A DNA stretch of 64,000 nt. Origin: Fictibacillus sp. FJAT-27399. Its GTDB lineage: Bacteria > Bacillota > Bacilli > Bacillales > Fictibacillaceae. The notes beneath the pieces are model-generated. The model was not told where the DNA came from and ran no database searches. It worked only from the letters and a program-made list of their open reading frames with translations. This document shows, piece after piece, positions 18,948 through 30,408 of the stretch. Location: assembly GCF_001510655.1 (NCBI RefSeq), contig NZ_LMVC01000001.1, positions 384,574 through 448,573 of the forward strand, in the 5' to 3' direction. Position 1 is the stretch's first letter; every line of letters begins with the position of its first letter. The position numbers were made by a program, and so were the translations under genes.

Positions 18948-19721
18948 ATGAACATATATCAGCATTTTCGTAAAGAAGAATACCCCTTTATTGATCAAGT
19001 GCTGCAGTGGAAGGCTGAAGCTGAGGAACGATATTCTGTTAAACTGACTGATTTTCTTGATCCAAGAGAGCAGGATATCGCTGAAAGCATGATTGGAAAA
19101 GGCTCGGAGGCTTCCCTGGCTTTCTGGGGAGGCTCTTCTTTTTCTGAGAGAAAAAGAGCATTAATCTATCCTTCTTATTTTGTACCCGAGAAAAAGGATT
19201 TTGAAGTTTCTGTATTGGAAATTCACTATCCAGCAAAGTTTGTAACGATGGAGCATCGAGACGTTCTCGGCTCTCTGATGAACCTTGGAATGAAGAGAGG
19301 AAAGTTTGGTGATATCCTTCAAAACAAGGACAGGATGCAGATCGTTGTTGCAGGCGATGTGAGCGACTACGTCTGCCTTAACTTAGAGCGAATCGGAAAA
19401 GCGAGTGTTAAGCTGAAAGAAGTGTCTGAAAATGATCTCATTGAATCAGACGAGATTTATGAAATGAAAGAAGGAACAGTTTCTTCATTGCGGCTTGACG
19501 TGGTTCTCTCTGAGATCTATGGGCTTTCTCGGTCAAAAGTCAGCCCTCTCATTCAAGGGTCGAAAGCAAAGGTCAATTGGAGGGTTACTGAAGAAGTGTC
19601 TTTCCCAGTTGAACCTGGAGATTATTTATCTTTAAGAGGATACGGCAGGAGCAAACTGATCGCTGTGGAAGGTAAGACAAAGAAAGACAGATGGCGGGTA
19701 AGGTACGGAGTTTTACAATAA
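18948..19721 (+). CDS. ylmH: S4-domain RNA-binding protein YlmH
   Basis: RNA-binding protein of 257 residues with an N-terminal YlmH-type domain and a C-terminal S4 domain (about residues 180-250, LRLDVVLSEIYGLSRSKVSP). In B. subtilis YlmH binds the large ribosomal subunit and has been reported to take part in ribosome-associated quality control, a process whose central factor RqcH is also encoded in this window. GGCAGAGGAG precedes the ATG. It is the last gene before divIVA, with 82 bases between. Confidence 0.93.
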   Translation: MNIYQHFRKEEYPFIDQVLQWKAEAEERYSVKLTDFLDPREQDIAESMIGKGSEASLAFWGGSSFSERKRALIYPSYFVPEKKDFEVSVLEIHYPAKFVTMEHRDVLGSLMNLGMKRGKFGDILQNKDRMQIVVAGDVSDYVCLNLERIGKASVKLKEVSENDLIESDEIYEMKEGTVSSLRLDVVLSEIYGLSRSKVSPLIQGSKAKVNWRVTEEVSFPVEPGDYLSLRGYGRSKLIAVEGKTKKDRWRVRYGVLQ

Positions 19722-19803
19722 ATTATACAGTTTAGAAGGATTGGCATTACAATTGTCGAAACTAGGTAATTAATAGAAAGCATCATTAGCGGAGGTGGCG
19801 GAA

Positions 19804-20301
19804 ATGCCTTTAACACCATTGGATATTCATAATAAAGAGTTTACCCGGGGATTTCGGGGTTATAATGAAGATGAGGTCAACGATTTTCTTGATCAAGTAA
19901 TTAAAGATTATGAATCAGTGATCCGCGAAAGAAGAGAACTGGAAGAAACCGTAGAAAAGCTTGAAGAGAAGCTTTCCTATTTTAAAAACATTGAAGAAAC
20001 ATTGAACAAATCTATTCTTGTTGCTCAGGAAACAGGCGAGGAAGTTAAACGAAGCGCAACAAAAGAAGCAAGGCTGATCGTAAAGGAAGCGGAAAAGAAC
20101 GCGGACCGAATTATCAATGAATCGCTGGCTAAATCCCGAAAAATCGCGATGGAGATCGAAGAATTGAAAAAGCAGTCTTCTGTTTATCGCACCCGTTTCC
20201 GCATGCTCATCGAAGCTCAGCTGGAAATGCTGAAGAATGAGGATTGGGATGCTCTTCAGCCTGCAGAACGTGGTGAAGAATACGAACTGGAGATGAAATA
20301 G
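19804..20301 (+). CDS. divIVA: Polar/septal curvature-sensing protein DivIVA
   Basis: Coiled-coil protein that gathers at negatively curved membrane, positions the Min system, and anchors the chromosome at the pole during sporulation. The start is the ATG at 19804 behind GGAGGTGG; an in-frame GTG at 19795 is inside that site. The 165-residue product has the N-terminal lipid-binding motif FTRGFRGYNEDEVNDFL (about residues 14-30) and two long coiled coils with the conserved NIEETLNKSILVAQE stretch. The C-terminus is short and acidic. Confidence 0.96.
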   Translation: MPLTPLDIHNKEFTRGFRGYNEDEVNDFLDQVIKDYESVIRERRELEETVEKLEEKLSYFKNIEETLNKSILVAQETGEEVKRSATKEARLIVKEAEKNADRIINESLAKSRKIAMEIEELKKQSSVYRTRFRMLIEAQLEMLKNEDWDALQPAERGEEYELEMK

Positions 20302-20306
20302 AACGC

Positions 20307-20335
20307 TTGACGTTTTTTCGTCCTAAGCATATAAT
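20307..20335 (+). promoter_or_regulatory. Sigma-A promoter of the ileS leader
   Basis: TTGACG (20307-20312) and a perfect TATAAT (20330-20335) are separated by exactly 17 bp. It begins 5 bases after the divIVA stop. The expected transcript start near 20342 marks the beginning of the T-box leader. Confidence 0.85.
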
Positions 20336-20341
20336 TCTTTA

Positions 20342-20603
20342 AAGATTATTATATTTCGGCAACGATGAAAGGGAAAGTATGTAGAGAATCCATTTTTCAA
20401 GTAAGCGAGCTGGTGATGGTGGAAGACCGGTAAATGGACTGTACAGAAGATCACCCCGGAGTTTCCAGGCTGAACCTGCACTAAGTAAGCCTGGCGTTCT
20501 TTCACGATACGATTGCAAAGCGGGTTTCTTTCATTTTGAAACCTATTAGGGTGGTACCACGGGTGGCCTTCTCGTCCCTTCACAGTGACGAGAAGGCCTT
20601 TTT
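20342..20603 (+). promoter_or_regulatory. Isoleucine T-box leader with terminator, controlling ileS
   Basis: tRNA-sensing leader in the 356-base gap before ileS. The T-box sequence AGGGTGGTACCACGG is at 20548-20562. Its UGGU would pair with the ACCA end of uncharged tRNA, and the U matches the discriminator A of tRNA-Ile. Stem I shows the 5' AGTA element and a 3' GAA followed by the likely specifier codon ATC (20450-20452), an Ile codon. The terminator has a 12-bp stem (20565-20576 with 20587-20598) and a T run. The T-box sequence overlaps its 5' side, as needed for antitermination. Uncharged tRNA-Ile should raise ileS expression. Confidence 0.95.
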
Positions 20604-20657
20604 GTATGCATGTGAGCAGTTGGAAATGATTTTTTCGATAGATGTAGGAGGAAAAAT

Positions 20658-23423
20658 ATGAATTACAAAGACACGTTATTAATGCCTAAAACAGAATTTC
20701 CGATGCGGGGCAATCTTCCTCAGCGTGAACCGGAAGTTCAAGCCAAATGGGAAGATCTGAATATTTACAATAAAGTGCAGGAACATACGAAAGGGCGACC
20801 TTCCTTCATTCTTCATGACGGGCCTCCTTATGCCAATGGAGATATCCATGTAGGGCATGCTGAGAATAAGATCTTAAAAGATATGATCGTCCGTTATAAA
20901 TCCATGACAGGCTATCATGCACCATACGTTCCTGGCTGGGATACACATGGCCTTCCAATTGAAACCGCCTTAACCAAGAGCGGAAAAGTAAAAAGAAAAG
21001 AGATGTCGGTTGCAGAATTCCGTAAACGGTGTGAAGAATATGCTCTGACACAAGTGGATCGCCAGCGGAATCAGTTTAAACGACTGGGAGTACGCGGAGA
21101 TTGGGAGAATCCGTACATCACCCTGAACAAAGCGTATGAAGCCCGTCAGATCGAAGTATTTGGCGAAATGGTGAAAAGAGGATTCATCTACAAAGGATTG
21201 AAGCCTGTTTATTGGTCTCCATCATCTGAATCTGCATTAGCAGAAGCAGAGATCGAATATTATGACAAACGTTCAGCATCTATCTATGTTGCGTTCCCGG
21301 TGAAAGACGGAAAAGACGTACTTGATCAAGACGTAAGCATCGTCATCTGGACCACGACACCATGGACCATTCCGGCAAACCTCGGTATTTCCGTTCATCC
21401 TGATCTTGACTATGTCGTTGTTGAGGCAGAGGGGAGAAAGCTTCTAGTGGCACAGGCGCTAGTCGAGCAGCTGGAAAAAGAATTAGAATGGACGAATGTG
21501 ACGGTTTCTAAAACCGTAAAAGGTAAAGATCTTGAACATATTGTTGCACAGCATCCTCTTTATGACCGTGAATCCCTCGTCATGCTTGGTGACCATGTCA
21601 CGACTGATGCAGGTACTGGGTGTGTCCATACAGCACCCGGACACGGGGAAGATGACTTCCTTGTCGGTAAAAAATACGGACTAGAAGTGCTCTGCCCAGT
21701 CGATGACCGTGGTGTTATGACAAGTGAAGCTCCTGGATTTGAAGGCATGTTTTATGATGAAGCTAACAAGCCAATCACACAGAAGCTGGAGGAGGCTGGC
21801 GCGCTCTTAAAGCTGTCCTTCATCACCCACTCATACCCGCATGACTGGAGAACGAAAAAACCGGTAATCTTCAGGGCTACTGCTCAATGGTTCGCTTCTA
21901 TTAAAGGAATGCGTGAAGAGATGCTGGACGCTATTAAAGAAGTGAACTGGATTCCTAACTGGGGCGAAACAAGACTGTTTAACATGATCAAAGACCGTGA
22001 AGACTGGTGTATTTCAAGACAGCGTGCATGGGGAGTTCCTATTCCGGTGTTCTATGCAGAAAACGGTGAACCGATCATGACGGAAGAAACAATCGCGCAT
22101 GTTGTAAAACTGTTCCGTGAACACGGATCGAATATTTGGTTCGAACGAGATGCAAAAGAACTGCTTCCTGAAGGATTCACGTCTGATCACAGTCCGAACG
22201 GCAGGTTCTCTAAAGAAACAGACATCATGGACGTATGGTTTGATTCTGGATCTTCTCACTGGAGTGTTCTTGAAGAACGCGAAGATCTAAGCCGTCCGGC
22301 TGATCTCTATCTGGAAGGTTCTGACCAGTACCGCGGATGGTTTAACTCATCTCTTTCCACATCAGTAGCGATCACAGGCAAGGCACCGTACAAATCGGTT
22401 CTTAGCCATGGTTTTGTTCTTGATGGTGAAGGAAGAAAAATGAGTAAGTCCATCGGCAACGTAATGGATCCAATAAAAGTCATGAACCAGCTTGGCGCTG
22501 ACATTATCCGCCTATGGGTATCTTCTGTGGACTATCAGGCAGATGTCAGAGTGTCCGATGATATTTTGAAACAAGTAGCTGAAGTTTACCGCAAAATCCG
22601 TAATACACTGCGCTTCTTGCTTGGAAACCTTAATGGGTTTGATCCGAAAGTAAACGCTGTTCCTTTTGAAGAACTTGGCAAGATCGATCAATACATGCTC
22701 GTTAAACTCAATAAACTGATCGACCGGGTAAAGAAATCTTATGATGAGTACCAGTTCCTGTCTGTTTATAACGCGATCCATAATTTCTGTACCATCGATC
22801 TGTCATCATTCTACCTTGATATTGCTAAGGATACTCTCTACATTCAGTCAGAGGACGATATTAAACGCAGAAGCATACAGACCGTACTTTATGAAGCACT
22901 GATGGCGATCACAAAATTGACAGCTCCAATTCTTGCCCACACGGCAGACGAAGTTTGGAACTACATTCCTGGTGTTACAGAGGAAAGTGTTCAATTAACA
23001 ACCATGCCGGACTCTGTCACTTATCCTGGCGAAGACCAATTGATGAAAGACTGGGATCTGTTTATGGATCTTCGTGATGAAGTATTAAAAGCACTTGAGG
23101 AAGCAAGAAATGCTAAATTAATCGGGAAGTCCCTTACAGCGTCTATCACCCTGTATCCTGCAGAAAATGTGAAGAGCTGGCTTGAAAATGTAGAGGACCT
23201 TAATAAACTGTTTATTGTTTCAGAGGCAGTGATTGGCGGTTTTAGAGATGATGCTCCTGAAAGGGCAGTAAAATATGATCACTTGGCGGTTTCTGTTAAG
23301 CCTGCTGAAGGCGAAACGTGTGAGCGCTGCTGGGTTGTAACACCAGAAGTTGGTTCTGATGAAAAACACCCTACACTTTGTGCATCGTGTGCAGAGATTG
23401 TAACTAAAAATTATGAAAACTAA
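20658..23423 (+). CDS. ileS: Isoleucyl-tRNA synthetase
   Basis: Class Ia aminoacyl-tRNA synthetase charging tRNA-Ile, with editing of valine. It has 921 residues, equal to B. subtilis IleS. The HIGH-type motif is in [13 protein letters not shown] (about residues 56-68), the editing domain (CP1) follows, and KMSKS is in GRKMSKSIG (about 593-601). The C-terminal zinc site is CERCW...CASC. It is the bacterial type 1 (mupirocin-sensitive-like) class by its Zn-binding C-terminus, which is inference. Controlled by the T-box upstream and closed by a terminator. Confidence 0.99.
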   Translation: MNYKDTLLMPKTEFPMRGNLPQREPEVQAKWEDLNIYNKVQEHTKGRPSFILHDGPPYANGDIHVGHAENKILKDMIVRYKSMTGYHAPYVPGWDTHGLPIETALTKSGKVKRKEMSVAEFRKRCEEYALTQVDRQRNQFKRLGVRGDWENPYITLNKAYEARQIEVFGEMVKRGFIYKGLKPVYWSPSSESALAEAEIEYYDKRSASIYVAFPVKDGKDVLDQDVSIVIWTTTPWTIPANLGISVHPDLDYVVVEAEGRKLLVAQALVEQLEKELEWTNVTVSKTVKGKDLEHIVAQHPLYDRESLVMLGDHVTTDAGTGCVHTAPGHGEDDFLVGKKYGLEVLCPVDDRGVMTSEAPGFEGMFYDEANKPITQKLEEAGALLKLSFITHSYPHDWRTKKPVIFRATAQWFASIKGMREEMLDAIKEVNWIPNWGETRLFNMIKDREDWCISRQRAWGVPIPVFYAENGEPIMTEETIAHVVKLFREHGSNIWFERDAKELLPEGFTSDHSPNGRFSKETDIMDVWFDSGSSHWSVLEEREDLSRPADLYLEGSDQYRGWFNSSLSTSVAITGKAPYKSVLSHGFVLDGEGRKMSKSIGNVMDPIKVMNQLGADIIRLWVSSVDYQADVRVSDDILKQVAEVYRKIRNTLRFLLGNLNGFDPKVNAVPFEELGKIDQYMLVKLNKLIDRVKKSYDEYQFLSVYNAIHNFCTIDLSSFYLDIAKDTLYIQSEDDIKRRSIQTVLYEALMAITKLTAPILAHTADEVWNYIPGVTEESVQLTTMPDSVTYPGEDQLMKDWDLFMDLRDEVLKALEEARNAKLIGKSLTASITLYPAENVKSWLENVEDLNKLFIVSEAVIGGFRDDAPERAVKYDHLAVSVKPAEGETCERCWVVTPEVGSDEKHPTLCASCAEIVTKNYEN

Positions 23424-23439
23424 ATAGTGAATAAAGAAT

Positions 23440-23492
23440 AGCTGTCTTTCTGACGACGCAATCATTGCGGCTTGAGGAGGACGGCTTTTTTT
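23440..23492 (+). terminator. Intrinsic terminator after ileS
   Basis: The arm AGCTGTC (from 23440) pairs with GGACGGCT (to 23487), allowing G-U pairs. An inner hairpin CGCAA/TTGCG continues the stem, and a T run follows to 23492. It isolates ileS from the next gene. Confidence 0.8.
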
Positions 23493-23532
23493 AGGCTATT
23501 TTCTGCTTTTTGTATGGACATTCACCTAACCA

Positions 23533-23562
23533 CTTGCTTTGAATAATGTAAAAGCAAGGAGG
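23533..23562 (+). repeat. Inverted repeat overlapping the Shine-Dalgarno of the YqcI/YcgG-type gene
   Basis: CTTGCTTT (23533-23540) and AAAGCAAG (23551-23558) form an 8-bp perfect inverted repeat with a 10-base centre. The right arm runs into the ribosome binding site AAGGAGG (23556-23562). In RNA the hairpin would hide part of that site; in DNA the repeat could be an operator. Confidence 0.6.
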
Positions 23563-23568
23563 CTGAGT

Positions 23569-24330
23569 ATGGAACGGTTATATGACAAGGAGAGAGCATC
23601 TGTACTGCTTGACGATTGGAAAAGGAATGCATTCCATGCTTTTCATAGCAAGATGACGAATCATGAACTTAAATTTCCCTGCATTCCCGCCATTCAAGGG
23701 TATCAGCTCGGCCATATCCGTTATGGTTTCGCACCCCGTCCAGAAAGCAGGGAAGCTTCTGAAGCCTTTGCAGAACTGCTGGATTCATATGGAAAGTGCT
23801 CCCGTGAAACCGGCCTTTATTCGGCTCTTGTTGTTTTCTTTAATAATGATCCGGCTCATCCTGAAGAGTATCAAACGGTAAATACGTACGAAGAAGTTTT
23901 TTGGGACTTGATGAAAAGAACTTCATCGCTTGACAAAAAACCTTGGCCGGCACATATTTCAAATGATCCAGAGGATGCTACCTGGGAGTTTTGTTATGGA
24001 TTGGAACAATATTTCGTATTTTGCGGAACACCCGTACATGTGAAAAGGTACAGCCGTTACTTTCCCTTTTTTATGCTCGCTCTTACACCGAGGTGGGTGC
24101 TTTCCTGTTTCAATGAAGACCAGAGAAAGGCAGAAAAGATGTCTGAATGGATCAGGGATCGACTGTCAACCTATGATACTGCCCCAATCCACCCTGAATT
24201 AAAAAAGTATGGAGATGCCGAAAATAAAGAATGGAAACAATATTATTTAAGGGATGATGAGACGGCAGCCTCGTCCTGTCCGTTTCATCATCTATGGAAG
24301 CAAAGTTCAGAAGCAAAAAGAGATACATGA
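23569..24330 (+). CDS. YqcI/YcgG family protein (possible heme-dependent enzyme)
   Basis: A 253-residue soluble protein that I assign to the YqcI/YcgG family (PF08892). One family branch, GntA of guanitoxin biosynthesis, is a heme-dependent N-hydroxylase; whether this protein binds heme or hydroxylates anything is unknown. Visible features are FPCIPAIQGYQLGHIRYGF near residues 27-46, HVKRYSRYFPFFMLALTPRW near 164-183, and a C-terminal CPFHHLW. There is no signal peptide or membrane segment. The ATG at 23569 has AAGGAGG upstream; an earlier in-frame TTG at 23539 does not. It stands alone between two terminators, in the slot where B. subtilis has ylyA, so it looks like a lineage-specific insertion. 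Confidence 0.75.
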   Translation: MERLYDKERASVLLDDWKRNAFHAFHSKMTNHELKFPCIPAIQGYQLGHIRYGFAPRPESREASEAFAELLDSYGKCSRETGLYSALVVFFNNDPAHPEEYQTVNTYEEVFWDLMKRTSSLDKKPWPAHISNDPEDATWEFCYGLEQYFVFCGTPVHVKRYSRYFPFFMLALTPRWVLSCFNEDQRKAEKMSEWIRDRLSTYDTAPIHPELKKYGDAENKEWKQYYLRDDETAASSCPFHHLWKQSSEAKRDT

Positions 24331-24343
24331 GTGTGAGTAGCTG

Positions 24344-24370
24344 AAAAAGCAGGATAGTACCTGCTTTTTT
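24344..24370 (+). terminator. Intrinsic terminator after the YqcI/YcgG-type gene
   Basis: AAAAAGCAGG (24344-24353) and CCTGCTTTTT (24360-24369) form a 10-bp stem with a 6-base loop, ending in a T run. It closes the single-gene unit. Confidence 0.9.
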
Positions 24371-24421
24371 CTGCATACTGATGCTTAAGGCGATGATAAG
24401 CTAAATAATTTAGTCTTTGGA

Positions 24422-24451
24422 TTGTGCTTGGCCTTCAGCCTGTGCTAAAAT
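24422..24451 (+). promoter_or_regulatory. Candidate sigma-A promoter for lspA-rluD
   Basis: TTGTGC (24422-24427), an 18-bp spacer, and TAAAAT (24446-24451) preceded by an extended TG at 24443-24444. It lies 36 bases before the lspA start and just after a terminator, where a promoter is needed. Confidence 0.5.
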
Positions 24452-24486
24452 TTGAAAGTATAAACTTAGGAATCGGAGGAAACAAA

Positions 24487-24969
24487 GTGTACTATTATCT
24501 TCTTGCACTTTTGGTGCTTGGCCTCGACCAGGTGACAAAATGGTGGATCGTTAAAAACATGCATTATGGACAAAGTATTACGGTCATAGAAAATGTTTTT
24601 TACATAACCTCACATCGGAACAGAGGAGCTGCCTTCGGTATTCTGCAAAATCAGATGTGGTTTTTTGTCATCATTACGATCGCTGTTATCGCTGCGGTCA
24701 TCTATTATATGCAGAAGCACGCTAAACATCAGCCGTTGCTGCGAACAGCGCTTGGTCTTGTGCTCGGGGGAGCAACCGGGAACTTTTTAGACCGTATCAT
24801 CAGGAAAGAGGTCGTTGACTTCCTGGACGTCAAGATATCGAACTATAACTATCCGATATTCAATGTGGCCGATTCCGCACTGGTTATTGGTGTCATACTA
24901 ATATTTATTCAAACATTAATGGAAAGCAAGAATAAGAAGGAGAACATGAATGGAGCACATCGAGGTTAA
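24487..24969 (+). CDS. lspA: Lipoprotein signal peptidase LspA (signal peptidase II)
   Basis: Integral membrane aspartic protease that cleaves signal peptides from diacylglyceryl-modified prolipoproteins. The start is the GTG at 24487 with CGGAGGA upstream, giving 160 residues; a longer frame from 24424 has no ribosome binding site. Four membrane segments are visible. The catalytic aspartates are in GNFLDRI and FNVADSALV, and the early motif LDQVTKWW is conserved. It overlaps rluD by 20 bases, as in many Firmicutes. Confidence 0.96.
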   Translation: MYYYLLALLVLGLDQVTKWWIVKNMHYGQSITVIENVFYITSHRNRGAAFGILQNQMWFFVIITIAVIAAVIYYMQKHAKHQPLLRTALGLVLGGATGNFLDRIIRKEVVDFLDVKISNYNYPIFNVADSALVIGVILIFIQTLMESKNKKENMNGAHRG

Positions 24970-25867
24970 AATAGAGGAAGAACAACAGTCTGAGCGAATT
25001 GATAAGGTGGTAACTTCCATTGAATCAGACTGGTCGCGGTCTCAAGTCCAAAATTGGGTGAAGGACGGCATGGTAACGGTCAACGGCAAAACGGTCAAGA
25101 CCAATTACAAATGCAGTGCAGGGGATATTATCTCCATCAAGATTCCCGAACCGACAATCTTGGATGTTGAAGCAGAAGAATTGAATCTTGATATTGTCTA
25201 TGAGGATTCCGACGTGCTAGTCGTGAATAAGCCAAGAGGAATGGTGGTTCATCCGGCTCCTGGAAATTATTCAGGTACTCTCGTTAATGGTCTCATGGCC
25301 CATTGCAAGGATTTATCAGGTATAAACGGGGTTCTTCGGCCTGGCATCGTCCATCGTATTGACAAAGATACCACGGGTCTTTTGATGGTTGCTAAAAATG
25401 ATATGGCCCATGAATCTTTAGTGAGCCAGCTAAAAGCAAAGACTACGACACGGAAATACAAAGCCATTGTTCATGGCGTCATGCCTCACGACAAGGGAAC
25501 CATTGATGCACCGATCGGGCGTGATAAAAGTGACCGCCAAAAGATGACGGTTACGGATGAAAACAGCAGAGACGCGGTAACCCATTTTAATGTTCTGGAA
25601 AAGTTCAATGATTTTACATTTGTTGAATGCCAGCTGGAAACAGGCAGAACACACCAGATTCGTGTACATCTGAAATATATCGGTTTTCCTCTTGCAGGAG
25701 ATCCGAAATATGGCCCCAAAAAGACGCTTGATATCAATGGACAAGCCCTCCATGCAGGTTTGATCGGTTTTGAACATCCTCGCACAAAGGAATATATGGA
25801 ATTTGAAGTTCCTCTTCCAGAAGATATGGAACAGCTGCTCGACAATCTACGACGGAAAATGGGTTGA
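24950..25867 (+). CDS. rluD: RluD-family 23S rRNA pseudouridine synthase
   Basis: Converts uridines in 23S rRNA to pseudouridine; B. subtilis calls it YlyB. It has 305 residues: an N-terminal S4 domain (about 15-75) and the catalytic domain with [16 protein letters not shown], whose Asp is the nucleophile, and the later [20 protein letters not shown]. It is coupled to lspA by a 20-base overlap. The stop codon is part of the TTGACA -35 of the pyr promoter. Confidence 0.95.
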   Translation: MEHIEVKIEEEQQSERIDKVVTSIESDWSRSQVQNWVKDGMVTVNGKTVKTNYKCSAGDIISIKIPEPTILDVEAEELNLDIVYEDSDVLVVNKPRGMVVHPAPGNYSGTLVNGLMAHCKDLSGINGVLRPGIVHRIDKDTTGLLMVAKNDMAHESLVSQLKAKTTTRKYKAIVHGVMPHDKGTIDAPIGRDKSDRQKMTVTDENSRDAVTHFNVLEKFNDFTFVECQLETGRTHQIRVHLKYIGFPLAGDPKYGPKKTLDINGQALHAGLIGFEHPRTKEYMEFEVPLPEDMEQLLDNLRRKMG

Positions 25868-25893
25868 CAGCCTCCTTCCTTTCTGTAATAATA
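25864..25893 (+). promoter_or_regulatory. Candidate promoter of the pyr operon
   Basis: A perfect -35 TTGACA (25864-25869) spans the rluD stop codon. The -10 is not sharp: TAATAA (25885-25890, 15-bp spacer) and TAAGGT (25888-25893, 18-bp spacer) are the options. Transcription from here would start just before the first PyrR attenuator. Confidence 0.55.
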
Positions 25894-25920
25894 AGGTCAA
25901 ATGAATAGTCCTTTAACAAC

Positions 25921-26005
25921 AGTCCCGTGAGGCTGAGAAGGAAAACGGATTTAGGCTGCAGACCTAACTATGTCCTCTCGCCCATACGGTGAGGGGACTT
26001 TTTTT
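25921..26005 (+). promoter_or_regulatory. PyrR attenuator 1 (leader of pyrR)
   Basis: The PyrR-binding loop AGTCCCGTGAGGCT (25921-25934) matches the known consensus ARUCCNGNGAGGYU fully. Downstream, AGGA and TTAGG pair with later CCTAA and TCCT to give an antiterminator. The terminator has an 11-bp stem with two G-U pairs (25972-25982 with 25988-25998) and seven T residues. With UMP bound, PyrR stabilises the binding hairpin, which frees the terminator and lowers transcription of the operon. Confidence 0.93.
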
Positions 26006-26051
26006 ATGGGCCGCTTAAAGGATAAGCATTAACGAACAAAAAAGAAGGTGA

Positions 26052-26603
<552 letters not shown>

Positions 26604-26622
26604 CGCACGTCCCTTTAAATCG

Positions 26623-26726
26623 AGTCCAGAGAGACTAGCAAGGGAGGTATGGATAGACAGGCTGCACAAATAGGCAGACCTGTGTATTCAGCACTACCTC
26701 CTTCACTTGCAAAGGAGGTATTTTTT
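26623..26726 (+). promoter_or_regulatory. PyrR attenuator 2 (pyrR-pyrP intercistronic)
   Basis: The binding loop AGTCCAGAGAGACT (26623-26636) has one substitution against ARUCCNGNGAGGYU. The antiterminator is GGGAGGTA (from about 26643) with ACAGG, paired to CCTGT and TACCTCCTT. The terminator stem is TACCTCCTT (26695-26703) with AAGGAGGTA (26712-26720) and six T residues. Its 3' arm is also the pyrP Shine-Dalgarno, and pyrP starts right after the T run at 26727. An ATG at 26649 in the antiterminator is in frame with pyrP, but sits directly against its GGGAGGT. Confidence 0.93.
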
Positions 26727-28079
26727 ATGGATAAAAACAGAAATAATGAAAATACAGATCAACAGGAAACACGCCATGCCATACTGGATGTGCATGAAGT
26801 ACCGAAAATTCACCAATGGCTGACGTTAAGCCTGCAGCACCTATTTGCCATGTTCGGTGCTACGGTTCTTGTACCATTCCTGGTTAAACTGGATCCAGGG
26901 GTCGCACTGGTCTCAAGCGGTTTGGCAACATTGGCTTACTTGCTGGTGACAAAAGGCCAGATTCCCGCTTACCTTGGTTCATCCTTTGCGTTCATCACTC
27001 CAATCATTACCGTTAAAATGCTGGGCGGACCTGAAGCCGCGATGGTCGGAAGCTTTCTTGCCGGGCTTGTTTACGGAGCAGTAGCTTTGATCATTAAAAC
27101 AAGCGGGTTGAAATGGCTGATGAGAATTATGCCCCCCGTTGTAGTCGGTCCTGTCATTATCGTTATTGGACTGGGGCTCGCCAATACAGCAGTTAAAATG
27201 GCAATGAACAATCCACATACAAACGAGTATAGCTTGTCCTACTTTTCAGTCGCTTTGTTCACACTGGCTGTCACGATCATTTGCTCGATGTATTTAAAAG
27301 GAATCTTTGGAATCATCCCCATCCTGATCGGTATCATCGCCGGATATCTCTTTGCCTTTGCGAGGGGGATGGTGGATTTGTCGAAAGTAAAGCAAGCTAG
27401 TCTCATCGATGCACCAGACTTCATGTTTCCGTTTGTATCCTACACACCGCATTTTTCCTGGTCGATCGCATTTATCATGATGCCGGTGGCTACAGTTACA
27501 ATCGCCGAGCATATCGGGCATCAGCTTGTACTGAGCAAGGTTGTCGGCCGAAACTTTTTAGAAAAACCAGGTCTGCATCGCTCCATCCTCGGTGACGGCA
27601 TCGGGGTAATGATCGGTTCTTTCATAGGTGGACCCCCAGTGACCACATATGGTGAAAACATAGGAGTCTTGGCCATCACGAGAGTGTTTTCCGTTTTCGT
27701 TATCGGGGGAGCGGCAGTGACGGCCATCTGCTTCGGGTTTTCAGGAAAGGTCACTGCACTTATCAGCTCTGTACCAACACCGGTCATGGGCGGTGTTTCC
27801 ATCCTTCTCTTTGGGATCATTGCTTCATCGGGGCTCAGGATGCTGATTGATAATCAAATTGATTTTGGAAACAAACGAAACCTGATCATCTCTTCCGTCA
27901 TCCTTGTTACAGGGATCGGGGGAGCGGTCCTCCAATTTAGTGAAACTCTGCAGATCACCGGCATGGCGCTGGCCACTTTGATCGGTGTGTTCTTAAATCT
28001 TGTCCTTCCAGGACGAGAAGATGATTCTGAACTACTGAATAAGATGTTCGGAGTATCTGAAAACGACCCAGCTGCATAA
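26727..28079 (+). CDS. pyrP: Uracil permease PyrP
   Basis: Uracil:proton symporter of the nucleobase-ascorbate/UraA family, importing uracil for salvage. I take the ATG at 26727, which gives 450 residues beginning MDKNRNNENTDQQ; an upstream in-frame ATG at 26649 lies in the attenuator. About 12-14 membrane segments are present, with family motifs QHLFAMFGATVLVPFL (about residues 40-55), the central PVATVTIAEHIGHQ and GGPPVTTYGENIGV. The gene lies between two PyrR attenuators, so it can be tuned apart from pyrR and pyrB. Confidence 0.97.
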   Translation: MDKNRNNENTDQQETRHAILDVHEVPKIHQWLTLSLQHLFAMFGATVLVPFLVKLDPGVALVSSGLATLAYLLVTKGQIPAYLGSSFAFITPIITVKMLGGPEAAMVGSFLAGLVYGAVALIIKTSGLKWLMRIMPPVVVGPVIIVIGLGLANTAVKMAMNNPHTNEYSLSYFSVALFTLAVTIICSMYLKGIFGIIPILIGIIAGYLFAFARGMVDLSKVKQASLIDAPDFMFPFVSYTPHFSWSIAFIMMPVATVTIAEHIGHQLVLSKVVGRNFLEKPGLHRSILGDGIGVMIGSFIGGPPVTTYGENIGVLAITRVFSVFVIGGAAVTAICFGFSGKVTALISSVPTPVMGGVSILLFGIIASSGLRMLIDNQIDFGNKRNLIISSVILVTGIGGAVLQFSETLQITGMALATLIGVFLNLVLPGREDDSELLNKMFGVSENDPAA

Positions 28080-28096
28080 TGAACACCTTTTAAATG

Positions 28097-30404
<2,308 letters not shown>

Positions 30405-30408
<4 letters not shown>

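Noticed and set aside
26649-26726. An ATG at 26649 that would extend PyrP by 26 residues
   Set aside because: The extension is the PyrR attenuator itself; its Shine-Dalgarno GGGAGGT directly abuts the ATG, and the residues resemble no permease. The ATG at 26727 has a well-spaced AAAGGAGGT.
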